Translations under genes and position numbers: made by a program
The notes under the pieces: generated by a model
The model's input: only the letters and a program-made list of their open reading frames with translations
What the model was told of the DNA's origin: nothing
Databases searched by the model: none
From: JADJLQ01 sp964405735
GTDB lineage: Bacteria > Bacteroidota > Bacteroidia > Chitinophagales > Saprospiraceae
Reading direction: 5' to 3'
Length of the DNA: 27,399 nucleotides
Assembly (NCBI GenBank): GCA_964405735.1
Contig: CAYOPD010000053.1
Span: forward strand, 1-27,399
Shown here: in pieces, positions 15,296 to 23,465 of the stretch
Numbering within the stretch: the first letter of the stretch is position 1
Layout: each line of letters opens with the position of its first letter

Positions 15296-16345
15296 ATGAT
15301 TATGTTTTCGTATACTATCCGGGCAACCTGGCTGATGATTGGGTGTTTTACTTATTACAATAATTTTGGACAATCTATCCGGGTTTTACCCGACAGCCTT
15401 GTGCTTTCCTGGATGGCCGAATGCCTTATACCGGCAACGGGTATTGGATATATTTACGAAGGAAAAATCCTGCAGACGAAAGTCCTCGGTGAATTGCAAA
15501 AAGGGAGGGCGGCACCCCAGAACACCCTCTTTCAGGTTGCTTCCCTTACCAAGCCAATTGTAGAAATGACGGCACTGAGGCTGGTCAGTGAGGGGCTTTG
15601 GTCATTGGATGAACCATTGTACTCTTATTGGGTTGACCCGGATGTGCAGGCCGACCCAAGACACCGCAAATTGACCACAAGGCATGTACTCAGTCATCAA
15701 ACCGGATTTGTCAATTGGCGCTGGCTCCACCCCACTAAAAAACTGACTTTTGATTTTGATCCCGGAACCCGCACCCAATATTCAGGTGAAGGACTTGAAT
15801 ATTTAAAAAAAGCGATGGAAGCCAAATTTAAAATACCCCTGCAGGAAATCGTCAATAACTATTTGTTCTTGCCTGATAGCATGACGGATACCCATTTTTT
15901 CTGGGATGATCAGGTAAAGGAATCGAGATATGCGGTAGCCCATAACAAGGATGGCGAACCCTATGAAATCCGGAAAAACAAAGAAGCCAGTGCTGCCGAT
16001 CTCCTGATGACCACGGTTGAAGATTATTCCCGTTTTGCTTCAGGGGTTCTTCAAAAAAAGAACCTCAGCCCTGTCGTATGGCAGGATATGATCCACCTTG
16101 AGGTTTCGGATCAAAAATCCAATTTCGGGCTTGGCTGGGAAATTTACACTGGCCTCCCAGGCGGGGAATTTGCACTGATTCATACGGGCAGCGACCCCGG
16201 CGTCCGGACCATTGTTGTTCTTCTACCAATCAGCCGGACCGGTATCATTGTATTTACCAATGGGGACAAAGGTATGGATCTGATCATCAAGGTAATTACT
16301 GAAGCGCTGAGGATAGGGCCGGAGTTGGTGAAGCTGGGGAGATGA
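15296..16345 (+). CDS. Serine hydrolase, beta-lactamase class C-like family
   Basis: The open frame reaches back to 15125 inside the preceding gene. I choose ATG 15296 (349 aa), which begins just after that gene and gives a hydrophobic N-terminus (MIMFSYTIRATWLMIGCFTYY), a signal peptide or membrane anchor. ATG 15302 is equally possible. The fold is that of penicillin-binding/beta-lactamase-like esterases: Ser83-Leu-Thr-Lys86 (the SxxK motif in QVASLTKP), Tyr162-Ser-Gly (the YxN position, with Gly instead of Asn), LSHQTGF (133-139) and His296-Thr-Gly (the KTG position). Members hydrolyse esters, D-peptides or lactones; an antibiotic-resistance role is not implied. It is probably co-transcribed with the LamG-hydrolase gene. 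The substrate is unknown. Confidence 0.83.
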   Translation: MIMFSYTIRATWLMIGCFTYYNNFGQSIRVLPDSLVLSWMAECLIPATGIGYIYEGKILQTKVLGELQKGRAAPQNTLFQVASLTKPIVEMTALRLVSEGLWSLDEPLYSYWVDPDVQADPRHRKLTTRHVLSHQTGFVNWRWLHPTKKLTFDFDPGTRTQYSGEGLEYLKKAMEAKFKIPLQEIVNNYLFLPDSMTDTHFFWDDQVKESRYAVAHNKDGEPYEIRKNKEASAADLLMTTVEDYSRFASGVLQKKNLSPVVWQDMIHLEVSDQKSNFGLGWEIYTGLPGGEFALIHTGSDPGVRTIVVLLPISRTGIIVFTNGDKGMDLIIKVITEALRIGPELVKLGR

Positions 16346-16390
16346 GGATTAAGGTTGAGAAGATTAACTAACCTTGGCTGGAGCGTGATC

Positions 16391-16427
16391 TATACCATCC
16401 ACCATCCACCCTCCACCACCCACCCCA
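16391..16427. repeat. CCA-rich degenerate heptamer tract between convergent genes
   Basis: From 16395 the sequence can be read as 7-mers CCATCCA, CCATCCA, CCCTCCA, CCACCCA and CCCCATC. It fills the space directly before the stop codon of the M50 protease gene (minus strand). Just upstream, AAGGTT and AACCTT (about 16351-16375) form a weak inverted pair that could be part of a bidirectional terminator. Confidence 0.65.
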
Positions 16428-17519
16428 TCAAGCCAACTTCTGCCTGATCATCATCAACTCATGAATATTCTCCTTGTCCAACAAGCCAAGCAGATGCTGT
16501 CCTTCGACCACCGGGGCAACAGGGCAAGCACTTAAAGATAGTTTTTCATAAGCTTCCTGCAGGGGCATGGAAGGAGGCAGGGTAATATAATCCTGGCGCA
16601 TCACCCGGTCCACTGTAGCATTTTTACCAAATTGAGAAAGGCCCTTGATCAGTTCGTTGGAGGTGAGCACCCCGTGTATTTGGTTCAGGTCGGCGACGAG
16701 GAATTCCTTGTCCTGGCCTTCCAACACCAGGTTGGAAACCGAATCGAGACTGTCAGATGGAGAAACGGAGGAAAAGCGGGTCATCATGGCGTCCCGGACG
16801 AAGAAAGTACTCAGTGCATGCTTTACCGTCTCCTGAAGGGCCTCACTGCCCGCGCCGAGGTATATAAACAGGCCGATGAAGACAAGCATGAAATTATAGA
16901 AGAAACCCAGGAAGACAAAGAGTACAGCCAGGCCCTGCCCCACTCCCGCAGCGATTCGGGTAGCCTTGGTACGGTCCATTTTAAAGGCCAGAAGGGCCCT
17001 GAGCACCCGGCCGCCATCCATCGGAAAAGCAGGTATAAGATTAAAGACAGCCAGGGTAATATTGGCAAAAAAAAGTTTGGATACCATGGGCATGTTCTGC
17101 CAATATTCCGCTGAACTCACCTGTTCATTGCCTGGAAACCGGCCTGTGGAACTCAGGTAAAGCCAGAGGATGATCCCGATGACCATATTGACCGAAGGCC
17201 CCGCCAGGGCTACCAGCAATTCCTGGCCAGGCTTTTCAGGTAATTTTTCCAGACTGGCGATCCCACCGATGGGATAGAGGGATATATCGTGCGTTTTAAT
17301 TCCATAACGTTTCGCCGTAAGTGCATGACCAAATTCATGAAGGACCACGCAGAGAAAAAGCAGAAGGATGAAGACCACTCCACCCAGGGCACCGGTGAGG
17401 TCTTTGCCCGCCTGGAGGTGGGATATCAGGATCCAGCCGATCAGGATCAGGAAGGTCCAGTGGATATATACTTTGATGCCGGAATAGGCACCGATGAATA
17501 AGGAACCCTTTTTTTTCAT
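16428..17519 (-). CDS. Site-2 protease (M50) with C-terminal CBS pair
   Basis: A 363-aa polytopic membrane metalloprotease of the SpoIVFB/Rip3-like branch of S2P. It has an N-terminal hydrophobic segment (YIHWTFLILIGWILI), zinc motif HEFGH (61-65) in VVLHEFGHALTAKRYG, the PIGGIASLEKLP segment, and the third ligand Asp168 in NLIPAFPMDGGRVLRALL. Further membrane helices run to about 224. Two CBS motifs (about 240-295 and 305-358) form a cytoplasmic regulatory module that often binds adenosyl nucleotides. These proteases cut transmembrane substrates inside the membrane; the substrate here cannot be named. The gene is convergent with the serine hydrolase gene and divergent from the tandem hydrolase gene (217-bp gap). 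Motifs and length are complete, so it should be active. Confidence 0.92.
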   Translation of the reverse strand: MKKKGSLFIGAYSGIKVYIHWTFLILIGWILISHLQAGKDLTGALGGVVFILLLFLCVVLHEFGHALTAKRYGIKTHDISLYPIGGIASLEKLPEKPGQELLVALAGPSVNMVIGIILWLYLSSTGRFPGNEQVSSAEYWQNMPMVSKLFFANITLAVFNLIPAFPMDGGRVLRALLAFKMDRTKATRIAAGVGQGLAVLFVFLGFFYNFMLVFIGLFIYLGAGSEALQETVKHALSTFFVRDAMMTRFSSVSPSDSLDSVSNLVLEGQDKEFLVADLNQIHGVLTSNELIKGLSQFGKNATVDRVMRQDYITLPPSMPLQEAYEKLSLSACPVAPVVEGQHLLGLLDKENIHELMMIRQKLA

Positions 17520-17736
17520 ATAGTTGGGTTTTTAATGGTTTGAAAGCAATAAGGACAAACTAATTGCCTAATCAACTTATTGATACGACAAATTAAGTAG
17601 AAGCAGGCTAAAGCTCATAAACAAATCATATTTAAACTTTTTAGTCATCCCCTTCAAGGCGAAAGAAGAATTGGACTTCAGCCCAGAACATGGTGTACAG
17701 TAACCACTTCGCCCAATTTTGCATTAATTTAAAGCC
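17520..17736. other. Divergent intergenic region, M50 protease / tandem hydrolase
   Basis: This 217-bp AT-rich region should hold both promoters, but I see no exact TAnnTTTG box on either strand. CAATTTTG (about 17714-17721) before the hydrolase differs at one base. A small perfect inverted repeat ATCAA-CTTA-TTGAT lies at 17571-17584. No gene is seen. Confidence 0.35.
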
Positions 17737-19998
17737 ATGAAGCCTGCCGTCCTTTCCATAAAGATTTTAATGTTGGTCCTGCAATTAATCGCTACAGGCA
17801 CCGCTCCATTCCTCTCCGCTCAAGCCCAAGTGAATATTGCAGTCGACCATAGGCCCCCTGAGGCCGAAAATCTGAATGTCTTCCAGGACTGGATCCGCTG
17901 GAACAACCCGGGGAGTCTAAGGACTCATTTCTTCAACGGCCTTGCATCCAGGTATTTTGATGCACGCGATAAAGAGATCGCCCTTTTGCACACCCGCAAG
18001 GACTGGATGACACGCCAGGAATTAATGAGGGGCAAACTTATGGAAGCCATCGGACCCTTCCCTGAAAAAACACCCTTGAATCCCAGGGTCACCGGTGTAA
18101 TTGAAAAGGAAGGTTACCGCATCGAAAAAATCGTGTTCGAATCCCATCCCGGATTTTATGTACCGGGCAGCCTCTTTATTCCTACCGGGATCAGGGGAAA
18201 AGCCCCTGCCGTACTCAATGTCTTCGGGCATGAACAGGAATCCTATCACAAAGCCCTGGACCAGGTCATCATTCTAAACCTGGTGAAGAAAGGCATTGTC
18301 GTATTCGCGATTGACCCTCTCGGGCAGGGAGAGCATGTCCAGTTTTATGATCCGGAGACCAAATTTTCATCCATAGGTTACAGCGTGGTGGAACACAGTT
18401 ATTTCGGGAACCTCTGTTTTTTATCCGGTTCATCCGGGGCCAAATATTTTACCTGGGACGGCATCCGGGCCATAGACTACCTGGTATCCCGCCAGGAGGT
18501 GGACCCGGAGAGAATCGGGGTGACCGGATTCTCCGGGGGCGGAACAGTGACCGCTTACCTTGGTGCCCTTGATCCGAGGGTGAAAGTTTCCATCCCCTGC
18601 AGCTGGTCCACTTACAACCGGAGATTGTTGGAAATGAAAGGCACCCAGGATGCCGAATCCATATTGCTCAACGGACTCAGGAAGGGGATCAGTTTTGAAG
18701 ACCTCCTGGAAGTCAGGGCGCCAAAACCAACGCTGTTGACCTTTACTTCCCGGGATGAATACCTGAGTTTGCAAGGTGCACGCGAAGCTTACCAGGAAGC
18801 ATCCACAGCTTATACCGCATTAGGAAAGGCAGACCATCTCCAAATGGTGGAAGATGATTCAAAACATTGGGTAACGCCTAAAATCAGGGAGGAGATCTAC
18901 CGCTTTTTTTTGAAACATTTTGCCATGACCGGTGATCCTGCTGAGGCCGAAGTTGAAATCCTCCCCGGACAGGATTTGTTGGTAACTCCGACAGGCCAGA
19001 TCTCCACTTCTTATGGAGGAGACCGGGTATTTGAAGTCAATAAAAAGGAAAGCCAACTCCTGATTGAACAACTGGAACAATCAAGAAAAGATATTGAAGG
19101 CCACCTTGGAAGAGTCCGGAAAAAAGCTTTGGAAATTTCAGGTTATGAGGCTCCGTGTTGTGTTGAGGCACAGCCGCTCATCAATGGCCGGTATCAGCGG
19201 GAAGGGTATACAGTGACCAAATATGCATTGCCAGGGGAAGGGGATTATGCCATTCCCATCCTGATTTTTGCCCCGGATGATCAAACCATCAAGCACGAAG
19301 GATTGGTATACCTCCATGCCGATGGCAAGGCGGCTGAAGCAAAACCAGGGGGACAGATCGAGGCCCTGGTAAAACAGGGATATGTGGTCGCAGCTGCTGA
19401 TGTGCTCGGCGTCGGAGAAACCGCCAATACGGCCAGCCGGGGCCAGACCGATGCTTACACCGGCGTCCTGGTCGGAAGGAGTCTGGTAGGCATCCAGGCA
19501 GGCGATATTATAAGGGTAGTGAATTATGTGAAAACACGTTCAGATACAGACCCCGCAAAAATAGCCGCCGTGGCATTCAAGGAGATGTGCCTTCCTTTGC
19601 TCCACGCGGCCGTCTTCGATCCATCCATTAAGTCGGTCATATTGATCGGTTCACTTCTCTCCTACCGCTCCGTCATCGACAACCGGATCCATAAAATAGG
19701 TTTGACTGCCCGGCAGGGAGGAGGTGTTCACCATCCTTATGAGGTCGATTTTTCCTGGGGCATCGCCGGTGTGCTGAAGAGCTATGATTTACCTGATCTG
19801 ATGGGTTGTATTGCACCCCGGAAGCTGGTATTGGCAGACTCTAAAAACCAATTATTAGAAACGGCTACAACCACGGAGCTTAACCTGGATCTGAATTTTC
19901 CCAAAAAGGCTTATACATTTAAAAAAGCCGGTGAAAATCTGCAAATTAGAAGGAGTTATAATCGCCTGGAGGAATTACTGAATGGGGTGTTTGATTAG
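17737..19998 (+). CDS. Exported two-domain alpha/beta hydrolase, acetyl-xylan-esterase-like
   Basis: A 753-aa protein with a signal peptide (hydrophobic 8-28, cleavage near SAQA about residue 30). The first hydrolase domain (about 120-400) has VFGHEQESYH, AIDPLGQGEHVQF, nucleophile Ser266 in GVTGFSGGGTV, acid Asp340 in TSRDEYLS and His377 in DDSKHW, as in acetyl-xylan-esterase-like carbohydrate esterases. A second domain of the same fold (about 485-745) aligns at LVYLHADGK, VAAADVLGVGE and the elbow VAAVAFKEMC. Its nucleophile position holds Lys615 instead of Ser, so this half looks catalytically dead. A coiled segment (430-470) joins them. It is alone on its strand, with no clear promoter box. 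A diverged copy of its last ~50 bp is found at 21275-21325. The substrate is unproven; deacetylation of plant glycans is a guess from family. Confidence 0.83.
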   Translation: MKPAVLSIKILMLVLQLIATGTAPFLSAQAQVNIAVDHRPPEAENLNVFQDWIRWNNPGSLRTHFFNGLASRYFDARDKEIALLHTRKDWMTRQELMRGKLMEAIGPFPEKTPLNPRVTGVIEKEGYRIEKIVFESHPGFYVPGSLFIPTGIRGKAPAVLNVFGHEQESYHKALDQVIILNLVKKGIVVFAIDPLGQGEHVQFYDPETKFSSIGYSVVEHSYFGNLCFLSGSSGAKYFTWDGIRAIDYLVSRQEVDPERIGVTGFSGGGTVTAYLGALDPRVKVSIPCSWSTYNRRLLEMKGTQDAESILLNGLRKGISFEDLLEVRAPKPTLLTFTSRDEYLSLQGAREAYQEASTAYTALGKADHLQMVEDDSKHWVTPKIREEIYRFFLKHFAMTGDPAEAEVEILPGQDLLVTPTGQISTSYGGDRVFEVNKKESQLLIEQLEQSRKDIEGHLGRVRKKALEISGYEAPCCVEAQPLINGRYQREGYTVTKYALPGEGDYAIPILIFAPDDQTIKHEGLVYLHADGKAAEAKPGGQIEALVKQGYVVAAADVLGVGETANTASRGQTDAYTGVLVGRSLVGIQAGDIIRVVNYVKTRSDTDPAKIAAVAFKEMCLPLLHAAVFDPSIKSVILIGSLLSYRSVIDNRIHKIGLTARQGGGVHHPYEVDFSWGIAGVLKSYDLPDLMGCIAPRKLVLADSKNQLLETATTTELNLDLNFPKKAYTFKKAGENLQIRRSYNRLEELLNGVFD

Positions 19999-20113
19999 CA
20001 GGACATGCGGTAATAAGACCGGATGCTAAAGTACTGGCGAAAAAATGAGGTTTTGTAATTCACTGTGATCCCCATCCTCCCCGTGGATGGAGTGTATCAA
20101 AGAATACTCCGAA
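19999..20113. other. Convergent intergenic region with small hairpins
   Basis: A 115-bp spacer between convergent genes. It contains a 6-bp stem CCATCC/GGATGG (20072-20077 and 20085-20090) and an overlapping GGAGT/ACTCC pair further on. Neither is followed by a T-run, so a terminator is possible but not convincing. Confidence 0.35.
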
Positions 20114-21199
20114 CTATTGATACTGTATATAAATCGGCCGGGGTTTAAGTTTTAAAATTTCATCCGGGGTCATCATCGGAAATCCGTCCATGGTGTCTTT
20201 TTTAAAAAAAAGTTTGAATCCTGTAAACTGTACGGGTTCTTTATAAATGACCTGGTAATAGGTGTTTTTCTTTTTAGCTGGAAAGCCAAACCCGTCCATA
20301 TTGAGTACCAATTGAACTTCCGGCCGTTTAATGATCTGTTGAGAATGGGCAACCATGCCTTTAGTAAAACGGTGGACCACTAAAATTTTGGGAGGTAAAT
20401 GATACCCATTGACCAGACTGGATAGGGATTCGGAAACAAAATTAATGTCCGAAGCCTCGAAGGACCCGATGGACCTGCCAGGCGGGTCACCGTTTTTCAT
20501 TGAAAATTCCGGATCTATTCCCAGATGTACCTGAGGAAGGACCAGAAATGTTTCAAGGTAGGCCATTTCTTCCCGGAGGGAACTCGCTCCAATTTGTATA
20601 TCCAGGAATAAAAGGCCATCCATAGCTTTTGTCAATTCAAGTGCACGTTCCATTTGCTCTGAAGACATACGTTGGCGGAATTTACCATCCCGACCGGCCT
20701 GCCTCTGGGCGGTTACTGCTATATAATGGATGGCCGGCAAGACAGGAATGAGGGAATCTGCGTTTTCCCAGTTTATCGTCACGGACTTTAACCGTTCCAT
20801 CATTTGTTCTGGCGGCAATTCACCCAGGATTCCCATTCTTTTAGAATAAAAATTACCATAAAAAGCAACAATCCTTTTAAAAGGTAGGATGGCCCCTGGC
20901 AGGGGAAGGGGTGCTTCAGGTGGCCATAAACCGGATGAATCCCCGTTGGCCAGGCGGGACATTAGGATAGGATAGGAGAAAGGATCCGGTGTAGTCATTT
21001 GATTGGAACTATCTGTTCCGGTTTTGATTAAACCAGCATCCGCAACAAGATCCGGTTTCACGTCTTGCCGTGTGCATGAAACCATCGTGAGGATCAGCCA
21101 GATAGGCCACAGGATATGGCGATGTGAATAAGAGTTTAACGGACCATTATGGTATGAAAGGAGTGAAGTCGCCACTGATTTGAAATCAAAATAAATCAA
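20114..21199 (-). CDS. Lipoprotein of a widespread uncharacterised family
   Basis: A 361-aa protein. A hydrophobic stretch (LWPIWLILTMVSC, about 31-42) ends in a possible lipobox with Cys after MVS. The roughly 25 residues before it make a long n-region, so a later non-ATG start is possible. The body (about 95-361) has the segments FYGNFYSKRMGILGELPPEQM, LPAIHYIAVTAQ, LLFLDIQIGASSLREEM, VHLGIDPEFSM, IGSFEASDINFVSESLSSLV, LPPKILVVHRFTKGMV, LVLNMDGFG and a C-terminal LKPRPIYIQYQ. I recall the same order in actinobacterial proteins of unknown function (DLQPG, LALDPEW, LPQKLFVLHQF, MDGQG, PTPVFVSYQ). The alternating strands and helices suggest a TIM-barrel-like domain, but no activity is known to me. 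It is convergent with the tandem hydrolase gene. Confidence 0.75.
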   Translation of the reverse strand: MIYFDFKSVATSLLSYHNGPLNSYSHRHILWPIWLILTMVSCTRQDVKPDLVADAGLIKTGTDSSNQMTTPDPFSYPILMSRLANGDSSGLWPPEAPLPLPGAILPFKRIVAFYGNFYSKRMGILGELPPEQMMERLKSVTINWENADSLIPVLPAIHYIAVTAQRQAGRDGKFRQRMSSEQMERALELTKAMDGLLFLDIQIGASSLREEMAYLETFLVLPQVHLGIDPEFSMKNGDPPGRSIGSFEASDINFVSESLSSLVNGYHLPPKILVVHRFTKGMVAHSQQIIKRPEVQLVLNMDGFGFPAKKKNTYYQVIYKEPVQFTGFKLFFKKDTMDGFPMMTPDEILKLKPRPIYIQYQ

Positions 21200-21274
21200 T
21201 AAAGGATGTGAAATTCATGATGAAGATCAGGGCTTGGAATGATTAGGCTTTCAGGGCCGTTTATTTTTACCGTT

Positions 21275-21325
21275 TGGAGGAGTTATAATCGCCTGGGAAA
21301 ACTACTGGATGGGGCTTTGGTATAG
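21275..21325 (+). pseudogene. Remnant of the 3' end of a paralogous hydrolase gene
   Basis: Read as codons this gives W-RSYNRL-GK-LL-DG-ALV-stop, matching the C-terminus of the tandem hydrolase (RRSYNRLEELLNGVFD-stop at 19948-19998). Nineteen bases are identical (19951-19969 and 21278-21296), and the remaining differences keep frame and stop position. Upstream similarity fades at once, so only the last ~17 codons of a former paralogue appear to survive. The fragment is 1.33 kb beyond the intact copy on the same strand, with the lipoprotein gene between them. Confidence 0.6.
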
Positions 21326-21424
21326 TTGGATTAACAAAAATAATCCTACATTCAGCCTATTATTATACAGGATTTTAAGCAACTGATCAGCATCTGTGAA
21401 GAAGGAAACAGGATTTCCAGTTCT

Positions 21425-22570
21425 GTGATCGATGATTTTTTGGTTTATTATTCAGCCCACCGGGATAAAACGGACCGGGAATTTGAAGACCGGATTGAAC
21501 GGTATCGCTCCACGGCGAAAAAATTACCCACCTCCTGGATCGGATCCGCCAAGGCCCAATACATCACTCACCGGATTTTCAAAAAAGACGGGCTGATCCA
21601 CAAATACCTTCCGAATCAGGACTTGCAGACCCGCGATGCCCGGGAGCTCAACTTTTTGAAACAAATATCCGCCCTGCACTGGAAGTTCAGTTTCAGCGTA
21701 ATAAAGGCTAATCCCGCACCGGATTTTTACGAAATGGAAGATGTTTTCAGCGGGGAATCTTATCTTCTTTATTCGCCCGGCATCAGCCGAACCTTGTCGG
21801 ACCATCCGGTAATGCTCTGGTTCATCATGATCGCATTCAACGGTTCCTGCTGGATCACCTATGGCCCGATTACCGGATTCCAGTGTTTCGGGCCGGATGA
21901 TATATTCTTCTACGCGACCGAATTAAATAAGTCCATTGAGTCTGATGAAGAACTCATGGAAGAGGTTGAAAAGAATCCTGTGCCTTACATGATGTTGATG
22001 AGCGGCTCAACCGAACCTCTTGTTATTCACCGCGACCATGAAGTCATCCTGGTGAAAGGGGAAGCACCGCTGGATGGCTTCGATTTTGATGCCTTAAAAA
22101 CTGATTTCCGGATAGAATTTGATTCATCCATTTTCAAATTAAGCCACAAAACCCTGGCTGAGTTTCCTCATTTTGCAGAGGCCTATATTGACGAAGAGGG
22201 CGGCACTCTCCACGCCTATGCCATGACCGATTATGGTTACCAGGAGCTGGTCAGGTGCTTGAATAGTTACGGTTTTAACCTCTCTGATGATCCCGATATC
22301 CGGATTCACTTGCCCATGCTGAATGTCATCCGGAACCTGCTCAAAAAAGATATAAATTTAAATCCTTTCAGCAAGTTGTTTGAAGTCAAAAAGTCTCCGG
22401 ATGAGGATGAATTCCTGAAAAAATTAAACCAACTCCTTGCCCTGGCCATACCCTATATCAACGCAGGAATCAAACCGGATGCTGTGGCGCTGGCAAAAAA
22501 ACTGGATATGGACCCGGAGACCGTAAAAGATTTGCTGGACCAGGTACTGAACCGAATGAAAAAGCCGTAG
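21425..22570 (+). CDS. Uncharacterised 381-aa cytoplasmic protein
   Basis: I do not recognise this protein. The listed start is a GTG, but the frame stays open and protein-like back to 21344 (residues such as IQDFKQLISICEEGNRISSS) without any ATG, GTG or TTG. The true N-terminus may therefore begin at a non-standard codon (for example ATT 21362) or be truncated. The product has no signal peptide or membrane helix and is acidic. It starts with helices (DREFEDRIERYRSTAKKLP, THRIFKKDGLIHKYL). The centre is beta-rich (VMLWFIMIAFNGSCWITYGPI, EPLVIHRDHEVILVKGEAP). It ends with a helical segment (LNQLLALAIPYINAG...AVALAKKLDMDPETVKDLLDQ) resembling a helix-turn-helix or EF-hand-like helix pair, without a clear match. 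It lies just after the hydrolase-gene remnant; no operon partner is seen. Confidence 0.7.
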   Translation: MIDDFLVYYSAHRDKTDREFEDRIERYRSTAKKLPTSWIGSAKAQYITHRIFKKDGLIHKYLPNQDLQTRDARELNFLKQISALHWKFSFSVIKANPAPDFYEMEDVFSGESYLLYSPGISRTLSDHPVMLWFIMIAFNGSCWITYGPITGFQCFGPDDIFFYATELNKSIESDEELMEEVEKNPVPYMMLMSGSTEPLVIHRDHEVILVKGEAPLDGFDFDALKTDFRIEFDSSIFKLSHKTLAEFPHFAEAYIDEEGGTLHAYAMTDYGYQELVRCLNSYGFNLSDDPDIRIHLPMLNVIRNLLKKDINLNPFSKLFEVKKSPDEDEFLKKLNQLLALAIPYINAGIKPDAVALAKKLDMDPETVKDLLDQVLNRMKKP

Positions 22571-22633
22571 AAGATTGAATGCCTGGTGTAAAAAACGAAT
22601 GTGCAAATCAGAACCTAAATGCACAAATCTCCC

Positions 22634-23371
22634 TTACCTCGCAGCTCCGCCATCAATGGTAAGGCATATTCCACTCACAAAAGAAGCCTCATCCGATGCG
22701 AGATAGAGGTAGCCATTGGCAACATCATCCGGGTTTCCCCATTTGCCGAGAGGAATCTGGGACAGGCTTTGTTTTTTAACTTCTTCGGGCATTTTTTCTG
22801 TCATGGCGGTGTGGATAAATCCCGGAGCAATGCAATTTACCGTAATGCCGTATTTGCCAAGTTCCAGGGCCCAAACTTTGGTCATGCCGACGATGGCGGA
22901 TTTTGCGGCTACATAATTGGTTTGCCCGAAATTGCCCCGAATCGCCACGTTGGAGGAGGCGGATACGATACGGCCGTAATTTTGATTTTTCATAATCGGC
23001 GCGACCGCTTGTGTGCAAAGGAATACACCTGTAAGGTTTACGGCAATCACTTCATTCCACTCCAGGACAGACATTTTCAGCAAGGTTCTGTCCCGGGTAA
23101 TGCCCGCATTATTGATCAATATATCGATGTGGCCGAAATGCCTGTGCGCATCTTCCACGGCGGTTTGCACATCCGGTCCATCGTTGACGGAAACTTTTTG
23201 AAAGATGGCGTCGTGGCCCTTCCTTTTTAAATCTTCGATTACCTGGTTTCCCGTTTCAGCCAGGTCCCACAGGATGATTTTGGCCCCTTCGCGTGCAAAA
23301 CGCTTTGCGGTAGCCAGGCCGATGCCATTCGCGCCGCCGGTAATCAATGCCACTTTGTCTTTCAGTCTCAT
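22634..23371 (-). CDS. SDR-family reductase, FabG-like (3-oxoacyl-ACP reductase type)
   Basis: A 245-aa NAD(P)-dependent short-chain dehydrogenase, cytoplasmic. It has the TGGANGIG cofactor loop (11-18), NNAGITRD (87-94), Ser140 with Tyr153 and Lys157 as the catalytic set (YVAAK), and the substrate/cofactor segment CIAPGFIHTAMTEKMP. It ends SGICLTIDGGA, as in FabG. The NNAGITRDRTLLKM and IAPGF(I)xTxMT patterns are those of FabG enzymes that reduce 3-oxoacyl-ACP. The gene is not in a fatty-acid operon, so it may instead act on acyl-CoA or another ketone. It is divergent from the second serine hydrolase gene (94 bp apart). Family is certain, substrate open; I therefore give no gene symbol. Confidence 0.88.
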   Translation of the reverse strand: MRLKDKVALITGGANGIGLATAKRFAREGAKIILWDLAETGNQVIEDLKRKGHDAIFQKVSVNDGPDVQTAVEDAHRHFGHIDILINNAGITRDRTLLKMSVLEWNEVIAVNLTGVFLCTQAVAPIMKNQNYGRIVSASSNVAIRGNFGQTNYVAAKSAIVGMTKVWALELGKYGITVNCIAPGFIHTAMTEKMPEEVKKQSLSQIPLGKWGNPDDVANGYLYLASDEASFVSGICLTIDGGAAR

Positions 23372-23438
23372 GTGCCGCGATCATTTTGATGCAAAGTAAT
23401 CAATCAGCCAAAACATTCAAGTTCGGAATAAATTTTTT

Positions 23439-23446
23439 TACTTTTG
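23439..23446 (+). promoter_or_regulatory. -7 promoter box (TACTTTTG) for the serine hydrolase gene
   Basis: TACTTTTG matches TAnnTTTG exactly and lies 19 nt upstream of the ATG at 23466, in the 94-bp gap to the divergent SDR gene. No convincing TTTG lies 19-21 bp upstream. Confidence 0.5.
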
Positions 23447-23465
23447 GCCAAAACCCCGAAGAAAA

